DNA of 64,000 nucleotides from Rhizophagus irregularis (lineage: Eukaryota > Glomeromycota > Glomeromycetes > Glomerales > Glomeraceae). The notes beneath the pieces are model-generated. The model was not told where the DNA came from, did no database searches, and was given only the letters and a program-made list of their open reading frames with translations. Positions 45,981-58,450 of the stretch are shown here, one piece after another. The stretch covers positions 5,022,001-5,086,000 of the forward strand of contig NC_089430.1 of NCBI RefSeq assembly GCF_026210795.1, written 5' to 3'. Made by a program: the position numbers and the translations under genes. Every line of letters starts with the position of its first letter. Within the stretch, counting starts at the first letter, position 1.

Positions 45981-47282
45981 TTATTTTGGAAAAAAATTTA
46001 AAATGGATTCCTTATGATAAATTTAAAAATGTTAAGTATCTTGATAAAGGAGGATTTGGTACTATATATAAAGCTATTTGGTTTTATAATGATAATAATG
46101 AAGTAATTCTTAAATGTCACAATAATTTAAGTAAAAATTTAAATGAATTTTTAAATGAAGTATGATAATATATTATTTATTTTTTTATTTTGAATTATAA
46201 TTTATTTATACTAATATATTATTATGTTTTATAGTGGGAATATCATAAAACTTGTTTAAATTCATATAATATTATTTATTTTTATGGATTTACAAAAAAT
46301 CCAGATACTTTGAAATATATGGTAGTAATGGATTATGCAAACAAAGGTAATTTAAGAGGAAACTTAACAAGAATTGTCAAAAGTGATTGGTATCAAAAAT
46401 TATATATGTTATTTGGAATTATTTCTGGGCTTAATTGTATACATAAACAAGATCTTATTCATTGTGATTTTCATGATGGAAATATTTTAAACCATAATGA
46501 AAGTAAAATTTATATTAGTGATTTAGGATTATGTAAACCTTTAAAATCATTTTTGAAAAAATATGATATTTATGGTGTTATACCATTTATGGCACCAGAA
46601 GTTTTAAGAGGCAATCCTTATACTACAGCTAGTGATATATATAGTTTTTCTATTATTATGTGGGAATTTACATCCGGGGTACCACCATTTAATAATAGAG
46701 CACATGATTTTCAACTTAGTTTAAGTATTTGTGAAGGTGAACGCCCTGAAATTATTGAAAATACTCCACAATGTTATGTAGATTTGATGAAAAAGTGTTG
46801 GGATGAAAACCCATTAAAAAGACCATCTTCTAAAGTATTATTGAAGAGTGGGTTTTTCTTTCAAATAAAGTGAAAGTTGAAGATATTAATGAAGAATTAA
46901 AATACAATATTATGGAATTTATAAATGCACCAATTGGGCAAAGCTATAATCTTACTACTGAATCTCATCCACAGGCATATTATAAAAGTCGCTTTCTTGA
47001 TTTTACTAGTAAACAATTAAATGAAATTCTTGAAAGTAGAGATTTACAAGCTTATTATTCAAGTCAAACTACTAGTGGAAAAGTGAATGAAATTCTTGAA
47101 AGTGAAGATTCACAAACTAGTGTAAAAGTGAATGAAATGAGTAAAAATTTGGATGATTGTATATTTAATTTGAAGTCATTAGGTATGTAATAGTATATAA
47201 AAAGAATTAATTTTGCAAATTATTTATGTGAAATTAATTTTATTTATTTAATTATTTAGATATTAAAACAGATAAAAAATAA

Positions 47283-49044
47283 CTAGTAATTATTTGTGTT
47301 TTTATAAGAATTTATAGTTTTTTACTTAACAAAATTGTTATATTTATTTAAACACTAAGGCTAGAGTATCAGTAAAATATTTTACAATATTCTTAGTTTG
47401 TAATTTAAATAATTCCTTTTTTTATATTTAATTCATATATGTATTCTCTTTTTTTAGAATTATTTAAACACCAAAGCTAGAATAGTAAATATTTTACAAA
47501 TTTCTTAGTTTGTAATTTAAATAAATCTTTTTTTTTAACTTTCCAATTATTAAATATAAATTATCAAAATAATAATATAAGTATATAAACCCATTTCCAA
47601 TGTATAAAATCAAAATAAATAATGTAAAATTTTTTATATTAATTACAATGGCTGATTGTATTTTATTTATATTGTTAACTTTTATTCTTAATAATATTAT
47701 TTGCAATCTGCAAAAATATTCTTTACCTTTTTAAAAAATTATTTTATTAAGACAACATTATACATAACTATACATAAGTATTTTAACTTTATATTAAGTA
47801 CTGGCTAATAGTCAAATTGTAAAGTATTTTTTAGAACTTTTTTGTTTACAGTATCTGTAAATTATTTTTACGAATTTATTATGAGTTTTTTTTACAGATC
47901 ATATTAACATTTCCTAATAAAGATGCATATGGAAAATATCCAACATGTCTAAGTGACAAAAAAGCAATTGATTTTACATTTGCCTATTCAATTCAGAAGG
48001 TTATCTTTGTCTCATAATCTAATTTTAAATAAATTTTCTTAATAATCTTAACACCTTCTAATCAATTTAATATGTAAAAGATATTTGCACAAAATATGGT
48101 TTTTTAATTATGCTATAAAAAATTTTTATTACTAGTTGATCATAATATTCATATATACAAGTTGTTTGGAATAATATCTATAAAAGTAATCAAAGCAATA
48201 AATATTAAAGAACACCTAATAAAATTTACATCCCGATTTCAGCGTATAATGTTGATATTCCAATGAAAATCATAATTGAATAAAATAAATGAAGAATAAA
48301 GTATATATTATTATTCATGGAAAAACTTCATTATGTTGTATATGGGGCGAATTTATCCTTTACAGTTAATTTTATTGATCTTTAGATGCAGATTAGCTTA
48401 GTGCTGTAGTATATTGGTAATGACAAATATAGTAATTTATATCATAATCTCAACTTTGCTTGAAATTTCTACTTTTTTGATAGGTGGTTGAGTTATATGC
48501 CTATTTCTTTTAAATTTATTAGCACGCGAAAAGAGGGATTGAAGATTTACATTTGATTGGGATTTGGGATGAATTATTAGGAAAATCATCCAATAAATCA
48601 AACATTATGTAGTTATATTTGACTTCATAAAGACCCCCAAAAAATTATTTAATTTGATTTCGTAATTGCAAAAATATCTGTTAAGCATTTTGTTAATTAA
48701 AATCAGCAGAAAATTATGTAATTCTTCTCTTCCATTATCCTGAAAGAAAAGAAGAGAGAGAAAAAGAATTATTGATTTTTCCATTGCAAAAAAAAATTCA
48801 TTGGTTTTCAATCACATAGCTTTAGGATTTGAGGCGGATTCAGAAAATCAAATTAAAATGGGTTTTTTGTCATACAAGCAACGCAGGAATTTCATTTAAT
48901 TTTTGGGTTACTAATTCTATAAAGGAAATCATTTCCTATAATGTTCCTATAATGAGATTTGTAGACTGCCTTACTATCAAAATGATCTTATCGTTAATTC
49001 TCGTAACTTAATAAAAAATAAACATCAACAAATTCGATAATATA
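47283..49044. other. Mostly gene-free region with one conserved-looking exon fragment
   Basis: A+T-rich. 47340-47370 and 47460-47520 contain a diverged direct repeat (TTATTTAAACACTAAGGCTAGA and TTTCTTAGTTTGTAATTTAAAT words) just past gene D. 47898-47999 may be an orphan exon (own entry). Confidence 0.4.
47898..47999 (+). other. Possible orphan exon, 34 codons
   Basis: After TTTTTTTTACAG, an open 102-nt segment reads ILTFPNKDAYGKYPTCLSDK and KAIDFTFAYSIQK and ends at AAG-GTTATC. Amino-acid content is more protein-like than the surrounding A+T-rich frames. No neighbouring exons were found. It may be a relic of an unrecognised gene. Confidence 0.3.
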
Positions 49045-49529
49045 GGCCGTTCTCAAGCGCCTTCCTCAATGGGTTAATCATTGACTAAAAAGGCAAAGTG
49101 TGAAGATCATTTAAGTCAAAAAAACCTGGAGCTATAAACCATCTTTTTTTTCATAAAGCTACCAAAAATAGAAAATAATGGAATATAAAAAGAGGTTGCT
49201 CATGCGCCTTACTTCCTTCACTTTCCATTTTACACTATGGATCTTCAGCACTGACAAAAATCAATAATTATATTACTTTTTATATTAGAAGCTATTACAA
49301 AAAATAAAAATATACAAATGCAAAGATCCGATCATTTTTTAACTGTCCTTACCACAACAAATATAATTTTATCAACTGTTTGTTTTCCATCCAGTATAAG
49401 ATTGCAATGTCAGCCAAGACCTAAAACTAAAGGGTTATACTGGTGAAGCAGGCTAGTAGACATTTATTATTATTTATTTATTTTATTTTTATTTATTTTA
49501 ATAATTAATTTATTATTATATACTATCAT

Positions 49530-49995
49530 AGGAAGTGTACATGATGCCAAAGTGTTTTATCGTTCTTCACTTTATCATGAAATTTTGTTGCATCCCGAAC
49601 AATGGGTTCCAGGTAGTTCTTACATTATTGCAGATGCAGCATATCCTCTCCGAACATATTTAATGAAAGCATTTCCTAATTATTATATGCTAAGTTCTTT
49701 CTTCAATGCAAATGGTTATTGAGTGGGCATTTGGACATTTAAAGGAACGATGGAGAATTTATTGAAAGAAATTTATTGTACAAATATAGAATGGATTGTT
49801 AAAATAATACATGCATGCTGTATTTTACATAATATTTGTATTGATATGGGAGATTTATTATCTTCAGAAAATGTTAATAGAGAAATGGATGATGATATAA
49901 ATGGTAATAATGAGTATGAAGCAGAAAATGAAGAAATGGAGGAGATGGCGGGTACTCAGAAGAGAGAATATTTAACAGATCTTATAATTAATTAA
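49530..49995 (+). pseudogene. Harbinger DDE transposase, C-terminal fragment
   Basis: After a TATCATAG acceptor it reads GSVHDAKVFYRSSLYHEIL, then SSYIIADAAYPLRTYLMKAF. The frame then breaks; in another frame MVIEWAFGHLKERWRI follows, and back in the first frame LKEIYCTN..IIHACCILHNIC. HDAKVF, ADAAYP and IEWAFG correspond to the DDE_Tnp_4 core with the catalytic Asp and Glu. Two frame changes, a TGA and the loss of sequence before the Glu motif make it non-functional. The N-terminal part is missing. The Glu/Met-rich tail ends at a TAA near 49995. Confidence 0.8.
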
Positions 49996-50069
49996 TCATT
50001 ATTAAACCTTACAAAGCTTCATTAATTACAATAAAATTATTTGCATATATATTATTAACTGCTCATAAT

Positions 50070-51180
50070 TAAAATTTCGTTAGAAACATTTTAAATAGTT
50101 CCATTTGTTCATTGTGCTGCTTTTGTTGAACTTCAGAAGCATGAATATATTGTTCTTTCATAATTTCAGCAATAGTATCAGTCTGTTCTTTAATAAGAGT
50201 TCGAATCTCTTCTATATTTGTTTTTTTTTCTTAGAACATGCTTTTTTTTGTTGTCTAGAGTCATTCTATATGATATGAATAATGATTTGATTAGATGTTA
50301 AAAAAAAAATAAAAAATAAATATTAAAACGTCACTGACCTCTTTGACTTGTTCTTCAGCATTCTCTTGTTCTTTACGCTTAATCCCATAAATTGAGTCAC
50401 TTGTAATTGGTGCAACTATACTCAGATCTTTTCTTAAAAAGCTATCCGTGTCCTTAAAAAACTCCCAGTCATTTTGGATAGCTTCGCCACCAGTGCTTTC
50501 AATTTTATCCTTTATTTCACGGAATTTTTGGAGAAGTGCATCCCACTTCTGTTAAACTGATGTCTTTGTACGTTCTTTTAAAGCTGGACTTGCCATATCT
50601 GACTTTTGGATGTTAGTAATAATTTTATCCCAGATTCGGCCCTTTTCTCTTGGATCTTTGACTTGTTGCAATGCTTGCCATTGCATTCTTACTTCTTCAA
50701 TAAGCATTTGAGTTTCTGATGTTGTCCATCTGTTTGTTGATTTAGGTGTATTGAAGTTAATAAATGTAGAAGTTGATTGGATAGGACTTTGATTATTTAT
50801 GGCTACAGAATTAAAAGGTGATTGATTTTCTTGATTATGAGTTACATGATGAGTAATAAGAGAAGGTTGAGAAGGTTGCAAGGTTATCTATAAAAAGAAT
50901 TTCAAGTTTATTATATTTCATATTGTATAATAATAAAAGAATAAATATTTACCAGATATCTTGTTGTATCATTTAAAGGGTCCATATATACTGGATATCT
51001 TACTTCATTTGGCGTCAAAGGATCTATATATTTATTGTTTCATTTTCAGCAAAAGGTCGTGTAGTGGAATTTTGATGTTGTTGTAAGGATAAATTATTCG
51101 TTAGGCTGTTAAAAGGAGAGAAATGAGTGGTTGGAACGAAATTTTTAAAAGTTGTTTTAGTTCTCTTTTTTGGATGCGTA
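50070..51180 (-). pseudogene. Harbinger Myb/SANT-like DNA-binding protein relic
   Basis: The core exon (from about 50888) reads WTTSETQMLIEEVRMQWQAL and GRIWDKIITNIQKS, a Myb/SANT-like trihelix domain. It is followed by ALKERTKTSV, an in-frame TAA at 50554-50552, then QKWDALLQKFREIKDKI and further codons in the same frame to a GTCAGT donor near 50340. A second exon reads EEIRTLIKEQTDTIAEIMKE after a one-base slip in a poly-A run. An upstream exon ending DPLNDTTRYL also contains a frame change. In active Harbingers this partner helps transposase reach the nucleus and the ends; here it is dead. Confidence 0.75.
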
Positions 51181-52728
51181 ATAAAACTCGATAAAAAAAG
51201 TAAGAGAGTGAAAGAGATTGTTCAAGTGTCGATCACCATGTTTATTCCAATTTATTTCAATTGACCGTGATATTTGAGCATCACTTCAATCACTGGCCAA
51301 TCACATTGAGGGAGGCGCTTGAGAACGGCCATAGTTAACAATATCTACATTAAATTTTGCCATATTCGGAAAGAAAATCTCCTTTCACATAAAAATTGGA
51401 GTATAGTAGTACCATTGAAGCCCTAATTTCTATCGTACGATTATAACATTCCCTAATCTCTGAAATCTAAATGATACTTTTAGTTCGGTTAATTTCTGAC
51501 TATGTGTAATTTTTAATCGAATAAGTAACTTAATTTTAAAAAAATTAAAAAAATTCAATAATCCAAATTCAAATTTATCATCTCGAGTGAAACAATAAAA
51601 AAGTTTTTTATAAATTTTCGTTTTTTGTTTCCTATTTTGTTGTCATTACCTAATATGGTATAGTAATTTAGTTTCATAAAAAAAGGTTTTAGAAATGTAT
51701 ATCAATTTTAACTGTTAAGGTAAAGTTTTTACTATAAATCAGACTAAATGATATACTGGGTTATACAAAGGATACAAGGGGCAAATTAAATACTGAAGAA
51801 CAATATTTTACAATGAATTTTTGTAATCTTTTTAATCGACCTGAATTTTAATCGAAACAAAGCATCTTTTCCTTTTTTAAAAACAACAAAGTACCTTAAA
51901 GATAATTCTAATTCGTTGCAAGGTTTAATACCAATTTAACGGCCAAAAATTATTTTTTTTAAAAAAAAAAATGTATGTATTCATTTTTTTACTTCCCTTT
52001 TTTTGAACGAATTTTTCAGAAAAAACAAACCAATATTTGTAGAGAAATTTTTAATGCTACTATGATAAAATGCAAGAAATAAAGAATTCGTGAATTACTT
52101 GCAAAAAAGAAAAAATTAAAGGGATGGTATGATTGTTTTAAAGTCGTTAAATTAAAGAGTATGAGAAAAGCCTCATGAGATCATAAAAAATTTATATCAC
52201 GTGCTTCATGTCCAAATCACATGTCAAGTAGCATTTTTTCCTGTGTAGTAAAATTATAATGCCTGGTTATCTTTCATTTGATCAACATGTCCTTAACGAG
52301 TTTACCAACTTTACTAATAATGAGTGAATATTTTTTATTAGGTTCTTAAATCTTTTATAGAATTTTACAAAAAGAAGCATAGATATTCCTTGAGTATTTT
52401 GACTTAATAGAAAAATGTGAATATGAATAAATAGTAATATTAAGTTGAGCAAATTATTCACTAATTATCTTTGTTTATTATAAAAATCTAAGTATAGCTT
52501 TTTTTTTTTTGGTAATGAAATCATTTATTAATAAACAACAAATAATAGAGGTATGAGACTGCTTTCTGTATTTACATGTATGTGATCAATTTATCTAAAT
52601 ATTCTATAAGCCAGGAATGATATTATCTTGATGTATTAACACTATATAAATTCACTAATAATTCAATTTATGGTCGCAGTGTCGCTGCTTTGTCCCCAAG
52701 AAACTGGCTCAAATAACAATGAAAGTAG

Positions 52729-52856
52729 ATGCACAATCAATTGAGTACTTTAATGTTAAACCTTGGCCTAAGTCCTTTACAAATTTTCATTGCTAAATGT
52801 ATATATATCATGACCTACATCATAATATAGAGGTAATCCAGAAATTACTTCATAGT
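52729..52856 (-). pseudogene. Fragment of a TKL kinase C-lobe
   Basis: The nucleotide sequence matches the segment of genes B and E that encodes YEVISGLPPYHD..and CKGLRPRFNIKVPQLIVH, with stops and indels. It is an isolated relic in an otherwise gene-free area. Confidence 0.75.
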
Positions 52857-53333
52857 TCATATGTCATTATTTATTAAAAATAAATTTATAATGCTAGTAA
52901 TTTGTTTATAAGATTAATTAAAGAGCTTGTAACTATAAAATATATAGATATCCAAATTCAAAATATAGTAATGTGATCTGTGATTGATTGACTTTGATAG
53001 AATACCGTGTGAAATACTATTTTGTGTATATCAATTACATATTATTATTTTTTTTTACAGGAAGAAAGTTTTATTGAAAAAGGAATTTTTTAAAGTAGAT
53101 CGAAGAAAAAGTAACTTAATGATGTCATTCCAAATTTTCTTTAAATTTTACCCTTTACAAATTCATTATCAATTTGAAAAATTTGGAAACATTTTTCCTT
53201 CAACCCTATAAAATTTTTTCTGAATATTTCCATTATTTCTCCGTAGCTTTCGTAAAAATTCCGTGAAAATAATATATTCATGGATATTCGTGTTAGAGAG
53301 ATGAAAATTTCCATAATTTAAGACTATAAATTC

Positions 53334-53530
53334 AGGACCCTGAAATATACATAAAAAGATTAATCAGCAAAAAAAAATCATGAAAATCCTTCCTTATAAG
53401 ATAATTCCTGGTGGAAAGGTATTATCTTTTTTGGATGCTGACCGAAATTGTCATAATTCTGGCAGTATTCCGGCCCTGAAAAAATTTTTTTGCCCGCCAC
53501 CTTACATCTGTATATACATTTCGGGGTCCT
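53334..53530. mobile_element. hAT-like MITE, same family as 43589
   Basis: AGGACCCTGAAATATACAT (left) and TATACATTTCGGGGTCCT (right) are inverted. Flanking octamers ATAAATTC and ATAAATAA agree at six positions. The inner block ATTCCGGCCCTGAAAAAATT is the reverse complement of that in the 43589 element, so the two are inserted in opposite orientation. Confidence 0.75.
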
Positions 53531-54442
53531 ATAAATAATATAAAACACAGATCAACATTTTTACAGGGCAAGTCTTATTTCATGTTATTTTTAGTATTTT
53601 TTACAAATAATTTTGTTTTTTTTTCCTATAAACAATTTAGCTGAATTTAAAACCAGTAAAATAATTAAATAAAAATTATTTTATGACCAAACTTCAAGAT
53701 GAAATTTTAACAAATGAAAAATTCACTGTTATTTCATAAGTAGATTCTACTTTGAGAATTTTTTTTTAAAAAAAAAAGATTACCATATGAAATAACAAAT
53801 GACAAAAAATCATTTATTTCTTTTATACTTTAGAATCTAAAGAAATTTTTATTAGGGAGCGAGTAATATAACTATAGATTTCGCAAAAGGAAAGTAATTA
53901 AGATTGAGAATTTTAAGATATATTAATAATGTAAGATTTTAGATTACATTAAATCAAAAAGTATTGCATATGAAAGTTGTTCATTAATATAACAAAAATA
54001 AAAACAATATTTTTAGGCAAGAATCGTGGCTTCACAACTACTTCATTTTACATTAATTCTTAGTTGGTTCGAAGTTAAAATCGGATCAAAATTATTAATC
54101 TCACGTTCATTATTTTATTTATTTAGTTTAAGAATTTGTTTTTATTTAGTAAACAAAATAAACCAGTAAATAAAATAATAAAACAAGTATATTATATTTA
54201 AATTATATTCACAAATAGACTGCCACTTTTTCTTAGAATTTGAAAATCTTTACGCTTTGATTTTGAGAAAAGTTAATGCTAAACAGAATAAATAACAGAA
54301 AAAATATTTAAATCAAGAATACAAAATTAAATAATTTGAACTAAATGTCGAATTGAAATAACTTAATAATAGTTATTTTTACTTCTAAAGGTTCATTAAT
54401 TATCTATCGGATAATAAGATAGTTCAGGAAAATGCTACTAGA

Positions 54443-57400
54443 TTAAGATTTTGAGTCATGGTCTTCAATATTAATTTGTATAGATCCTATGTAATAGAAT
54501 AAATTTGTTAGTAATTTTTTATATGTTTTGAATGTCTTTTATAAGTGACAAATTAATTATACCTGAGTATTCTGAATAATCATCGCTTGTTATACTATCA
54601 CTATTTTTCAATTGAGAAATATCAATTTGTAAGGATTCTATTCATAGAGTTAAATTTTATTAATACATTCTTTTCAAAATTAACTTAAATAATTACTTAT
54701 TTTCTATATTTTCTATTAAACAATACCTGTAAATTCCATGCTAACTATATCATCATTTTGTTCGTAATAGTCATCTGAATTTTTTGGTTCGGGAAGATTA
54801 CTATTACAATTAAGCAATCCACTTGTATAGATAGCTTCTGAACGTGTATTACATGATAATCCTAAACTGGTTGACTTAATTGATAAATTTTTATTTGTTC
54901 CTTCTGATTCTTCAATTTGTTTTTGTAATTCTGTAATTTGATAATCACTTCGTTTATCATGCCATTCACGTATAATTTTATAGATTTCATTTGCTGTTGG
55001 TCGATTTAATGGATTTGCATCCAAACATCTTTTAATTAAATGCACAATCAATTGAGGAACTTTAATGTTAAACCTTGGCCTAAGTCCTTTACAAATCCTT
55101 ATTGCTAAATTATTGTGGTTCATGTCATGATATGGAGGTAATCCAGAAATTACTTCATACATAATTATACCAAAACTGTAAATATCAGCAGCTTTGGTAC
55201 AATTTTGTCCTCGTAATATTTCAGGAGCCATATAAGGTAAAATACCATATGCACTCTCTTTTGAATTCTCTGATGCATTGTAATCTGCAGATTTACATAA
55301 TCCCATATCGGTTATATAAATACGTGTATTGTTATCATAAAGAATGTTGCCAACATGCAAGTCTCGGTGAATTAAATTATTTTTATGAAGAAGATTAAGT
55401 GCGTATGCGATAATCCATAAACAATTAAGCCTATCATACCAATTTAATTTATCATGACTTGTGTTTAAAAAATCTCGTAAACTTCCATTTTCTACATAAT
55501 TCAATACCATCATATAATTTTTTGTTATCGGATCTTGAGTTATTCCATAAAATTTAATAACAGCATGTAGAAGATCATTCACTTTATAATGCCAAGTGAT
55601 CTATAATTAAATAAATATAAATGAAATGCATTGAATTTGTAAAATTTTTTTAAATATAAATTAATCATACCTCGTTCATAAATTCTAATGTAACATTTTT
55701 TGAATTATCTAAACTTTTCAAAGCTACAAATTTATTTTGATCTTGTCTACTCCATTTACATTTTTCATAATCCCAATGCTGCATATATCCATCATACCAA
55801 TTTGCTCTATAAATTTTGCCAAAACCTCCTTTTGCAATATATTTAATATTATAAAATCTATTATAAGGTATCCATTCTAATGCTTTTGATACTTCATAGT
55901 CAGAATGTATTGATAACTGAATATTTTGAATAAATTTATCAATATCATCATTACTACTAGTCCAATTTACAAAGTTTTGATGAAAATGCATTGCAAGGCA
56001 TGTACAGTTGCATTTTTTACATATACTACTTAAAACTAACATATAATTCTTGGTTTCTGGATCTTGGGTTATCCCATAAACTCTATCATGTATCGTAATC
56101 TACAAATGCAATAATTCACTAAATATTGATATTTTCCAATAATATGGTAATAATAATTTACCTTACCTTATTCTTAAATTCTGATGTGATATCATTTGGA
56201 TTGTCTAAAGTTTTCAGGCTTACAAACATATTTTGACCTCCCCTTTTCCAATTATCATCCCAACTTACTATATATCCATCGATCCAATTGGCTTGATATA
56301 TTTTGCTATTCTCATCCTCTGCAAGATATTCAACATTACAAAGCTTATCATAATGTATCCATTCTAATACCTTTGATAATTGGTCAGAATGTGCAGATAG
56401 CTGAGTGTGTTGTATATGAATATTAATATTATCATTACCACTAGTCCAATTTTCAAAATTTCGTTGAAAATGCATTGCAAAACATATACAATTACATTTT
56501 TCACATATTTCATTACAAACAAACATATAATTCTTGGTTTCTGGATCTTGAGTTATTCCATAGAATGTTTGGTATATCATTACCTTACAATGATAAATTG
56601 TTAAAATATATTTTTCAAAAATATTATTATATAACAAATTAACATACCTTATTCGCAAATTCTGATGCAATATTATTTGGATTATTTAACATTTTCAGAA
56701 TTATAAACATGTTTTCACCTTTTCTTCCTATTTTGTGATCTTCACTATCCCAATAACTTATATATCCATCAATCCAATTAGCTAGATATACTTTGCCAAA
56801 CTCATCATCTGTAAAATATTTAATACCACAAAATCTATCATAAGGTATCCATTCTAATGCTTTTGATACTTTATAGTCAGAATGTATTGATAGCTGAGTA
56901 TCTTGAATAAATTTATCAATATTATTATTACCACTAGTCCAACTTTCAAAATTATGATGAAAATGTGTTGCAAGGCATGAACTGTTGCATTTTTCACATA
57001 TTTCATTACAAACTACCATATAAATTTTTGCTTCTGGATCTTGAGTTATTCCATAAACCTTATGATTAATTGCAATCTATAAATAAAATGCATTAATGAA
57101 ACTGATATTTTAAATTTTTTATCAATTAAATAAACTTAATATACCTCATTTATAGTAAATTCTGGTGTAATATCATTTAGATTATCTAAATTTTTCAGAA
57201 CCACAAACATATTTTGTCCTTTTCTTTCCCAATTATTAAAATCCCAATGCAATATATATCCATCAATCCAATTTGCTCCATACATATTTCCAAAATTGCT
57301 ACTTGCAATATATTTAATATCATTAAGTCTATCATATGGTATCCATTCTAATGCCTTGTAATCATAACAATTTGATAGCTGAGTATCTTGTATAAATTTA

Positions 57401-58450
57401 TCAATATGATTATTACCACTAGTCCAATTTTCAAAATTATGCCGAAAATGTATGGTGTTACATACATGACTACATTTTTTACATGCTAAAACTACCATGT
57501 AATTTTTTGTTTCCAGATCTAGAGTTATTCCATAAAATTTATGATGCATCGTAATCTACAATATATATAAATGTTAAAAATTAAATTTTTTTTATAGTTT
57601 CATTGATAATAAGTTACATTACCTTATCCACAAATTCTGATGTAATAGCATCTGGATTATTTAAACTTTTCAGAATTACAAACATGTTATTATTATATCT
57701 TTTACAATTGCTATTATCCCAATATGATATATATCCATCAGTCCAATTGGCTAGATACACTTTGCCAAGCTCATCTTCCATAAAATATTTAATATCATAA
57801 AATCTATCATAAGGTATCCATTCTAGTGCCTTCTTTACGATATAAACAGTATGATCTGATAACTGAGTATTTTGAATAAATTTGTCAATATTATTATTAC
57901 CACTAGTCCAATTTTCAAAATTTCGTTGAAAATGTATTGCAAAACATATACTGTTGCATTTACTACATTTTTCATTACAAACAACCATATAATTCTTTGT
58001 TTCTGGATCTTGAGTTATTCCATAAACTTTATGGAGTACTGTAATCTACAAATATAATTAACAAAATAAATACATTAATAAAATCTAATTATTACAAATT
58101 TAGTAAGTTTATTTCACCTCTTTTAATTCTAGTGCAATATTATTTGGGCTATTTAACCTTTTTAGAATCACGAACATATTTTGATCTTTTCTTCTCCAAC
58201 TCAAATTTTTATCATCCCATTTATCGATAGGTCCTTCATTCCAATTCGTTCTACTGAACTTGTCTTTTATAATATAAAATCTATCATAAGGTATCCATTC
58301 TAATGCTTTTGATACTTCATAGTCAGAATGTATTGATAGCTGAGTATCTTGAATAAATTTATCAATATCATTATTACCACTAGTCCAATTTTTAAAATTT
58401 TGTTGAAAATATTTTGCGTTACACACACATTTACATTTGTTGCATTCCAT
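54443..58450 (-). CDS. TKL gene E: protein kinase with six half-kinase exon units
   Basis: Exons 58450-58118, 58045-57623, 57555-57145, 57076-56648, 56583-56167, 56099-55671, 55600-54727, 54637-54563, 54486-54443 join in phase into 1144 residues with no lesion. Exons 1-5 are degenerate half-kinase units with C..C..C, WTSGN..ID and LEWIPYDR blocks and glycine loops reduced to DEFGKVYLANW or less. Exon 6 has KGGFGKIYRA and VALK. Exon 7 has HRDLHVGN, TDMGLCKS, APEILRGQ and the complete C-lobe, ending in YTSGLLNCNSNLPEPKNS. Tail exon 8 (ESLQIDISQL) is phase 1/1 and exon 9 ends GSIQINIEDHDSKS. Exon 5 begins at an unusual acceptor (TTGTAAG). The intact catalytic residues suggest an active kinase; the role of the extra half-domains is unknown. 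Confidence 0.75.

Larger units (their letters stand above)
42929..47282 (+). pseudogene. TKL gene D: kinase gene with microexon array, MITE insertion and frameshift
   Basis: Exon 1 42929-42953 (MALISNDK) and exon 2 43016-43111 (Glu/Ser-rich, EFEGNGSKEFKESGFEEFEK) leave phase 1. Then comes the array of 3-nt microexon candidates (43211-45491) and a possible 1-nt exon at 45577. An exon from 45664 reads FGKSGNTIMDNF, a divergent SGN..ID.F block, and is split by a 279-nt MITE at 45702-45980. It resumes with LKWIPYDKF and DKGGFGTIYKA and ends at 46159. The catalytic exon from 46235 has HCDFHDGN (HRD Arg replaced by Cys), SDLGLCKP and APEVLRGN. One base is missing near 46840; in the shifted frame EEWVF..NKVK continues to 47182. 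A tail exon 47260-47282 ends in TAA. The MITE (stop in frame) and frameshift suggest inactivation, unless both are bypassed or polymorphic. Confidence 0.6.
49045..51330. mobile_element. PIF/Harbinger DNA transposon, inactivated
   Basis: Terminal inverted repeats of about 27 nt (GGCCGTTCTCAAGCGCC, then TTCCTCAATG or TCCCTCAATG) end at 49045 and 51330, with ATA outside both ends (49042-49044 and 51331-51333). It carries the two standard Harbinger genes in opposite orientation: a DDE transposase relic on the plus strand and a Myb/SANT-type DNA-binding protein relic on the minus strand. Both are disrupted. Confidence 0.85.
51334..54442. other. Gene-free region with one kinase relic and one MITE
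   Basis: Contains the relic at 52729-52856 and the MITE at 53334-53530. The short frame at 52984-53211 has no supporting evidence. The remainder is A/T-rich without recognisable features. Confidence 0.45.
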
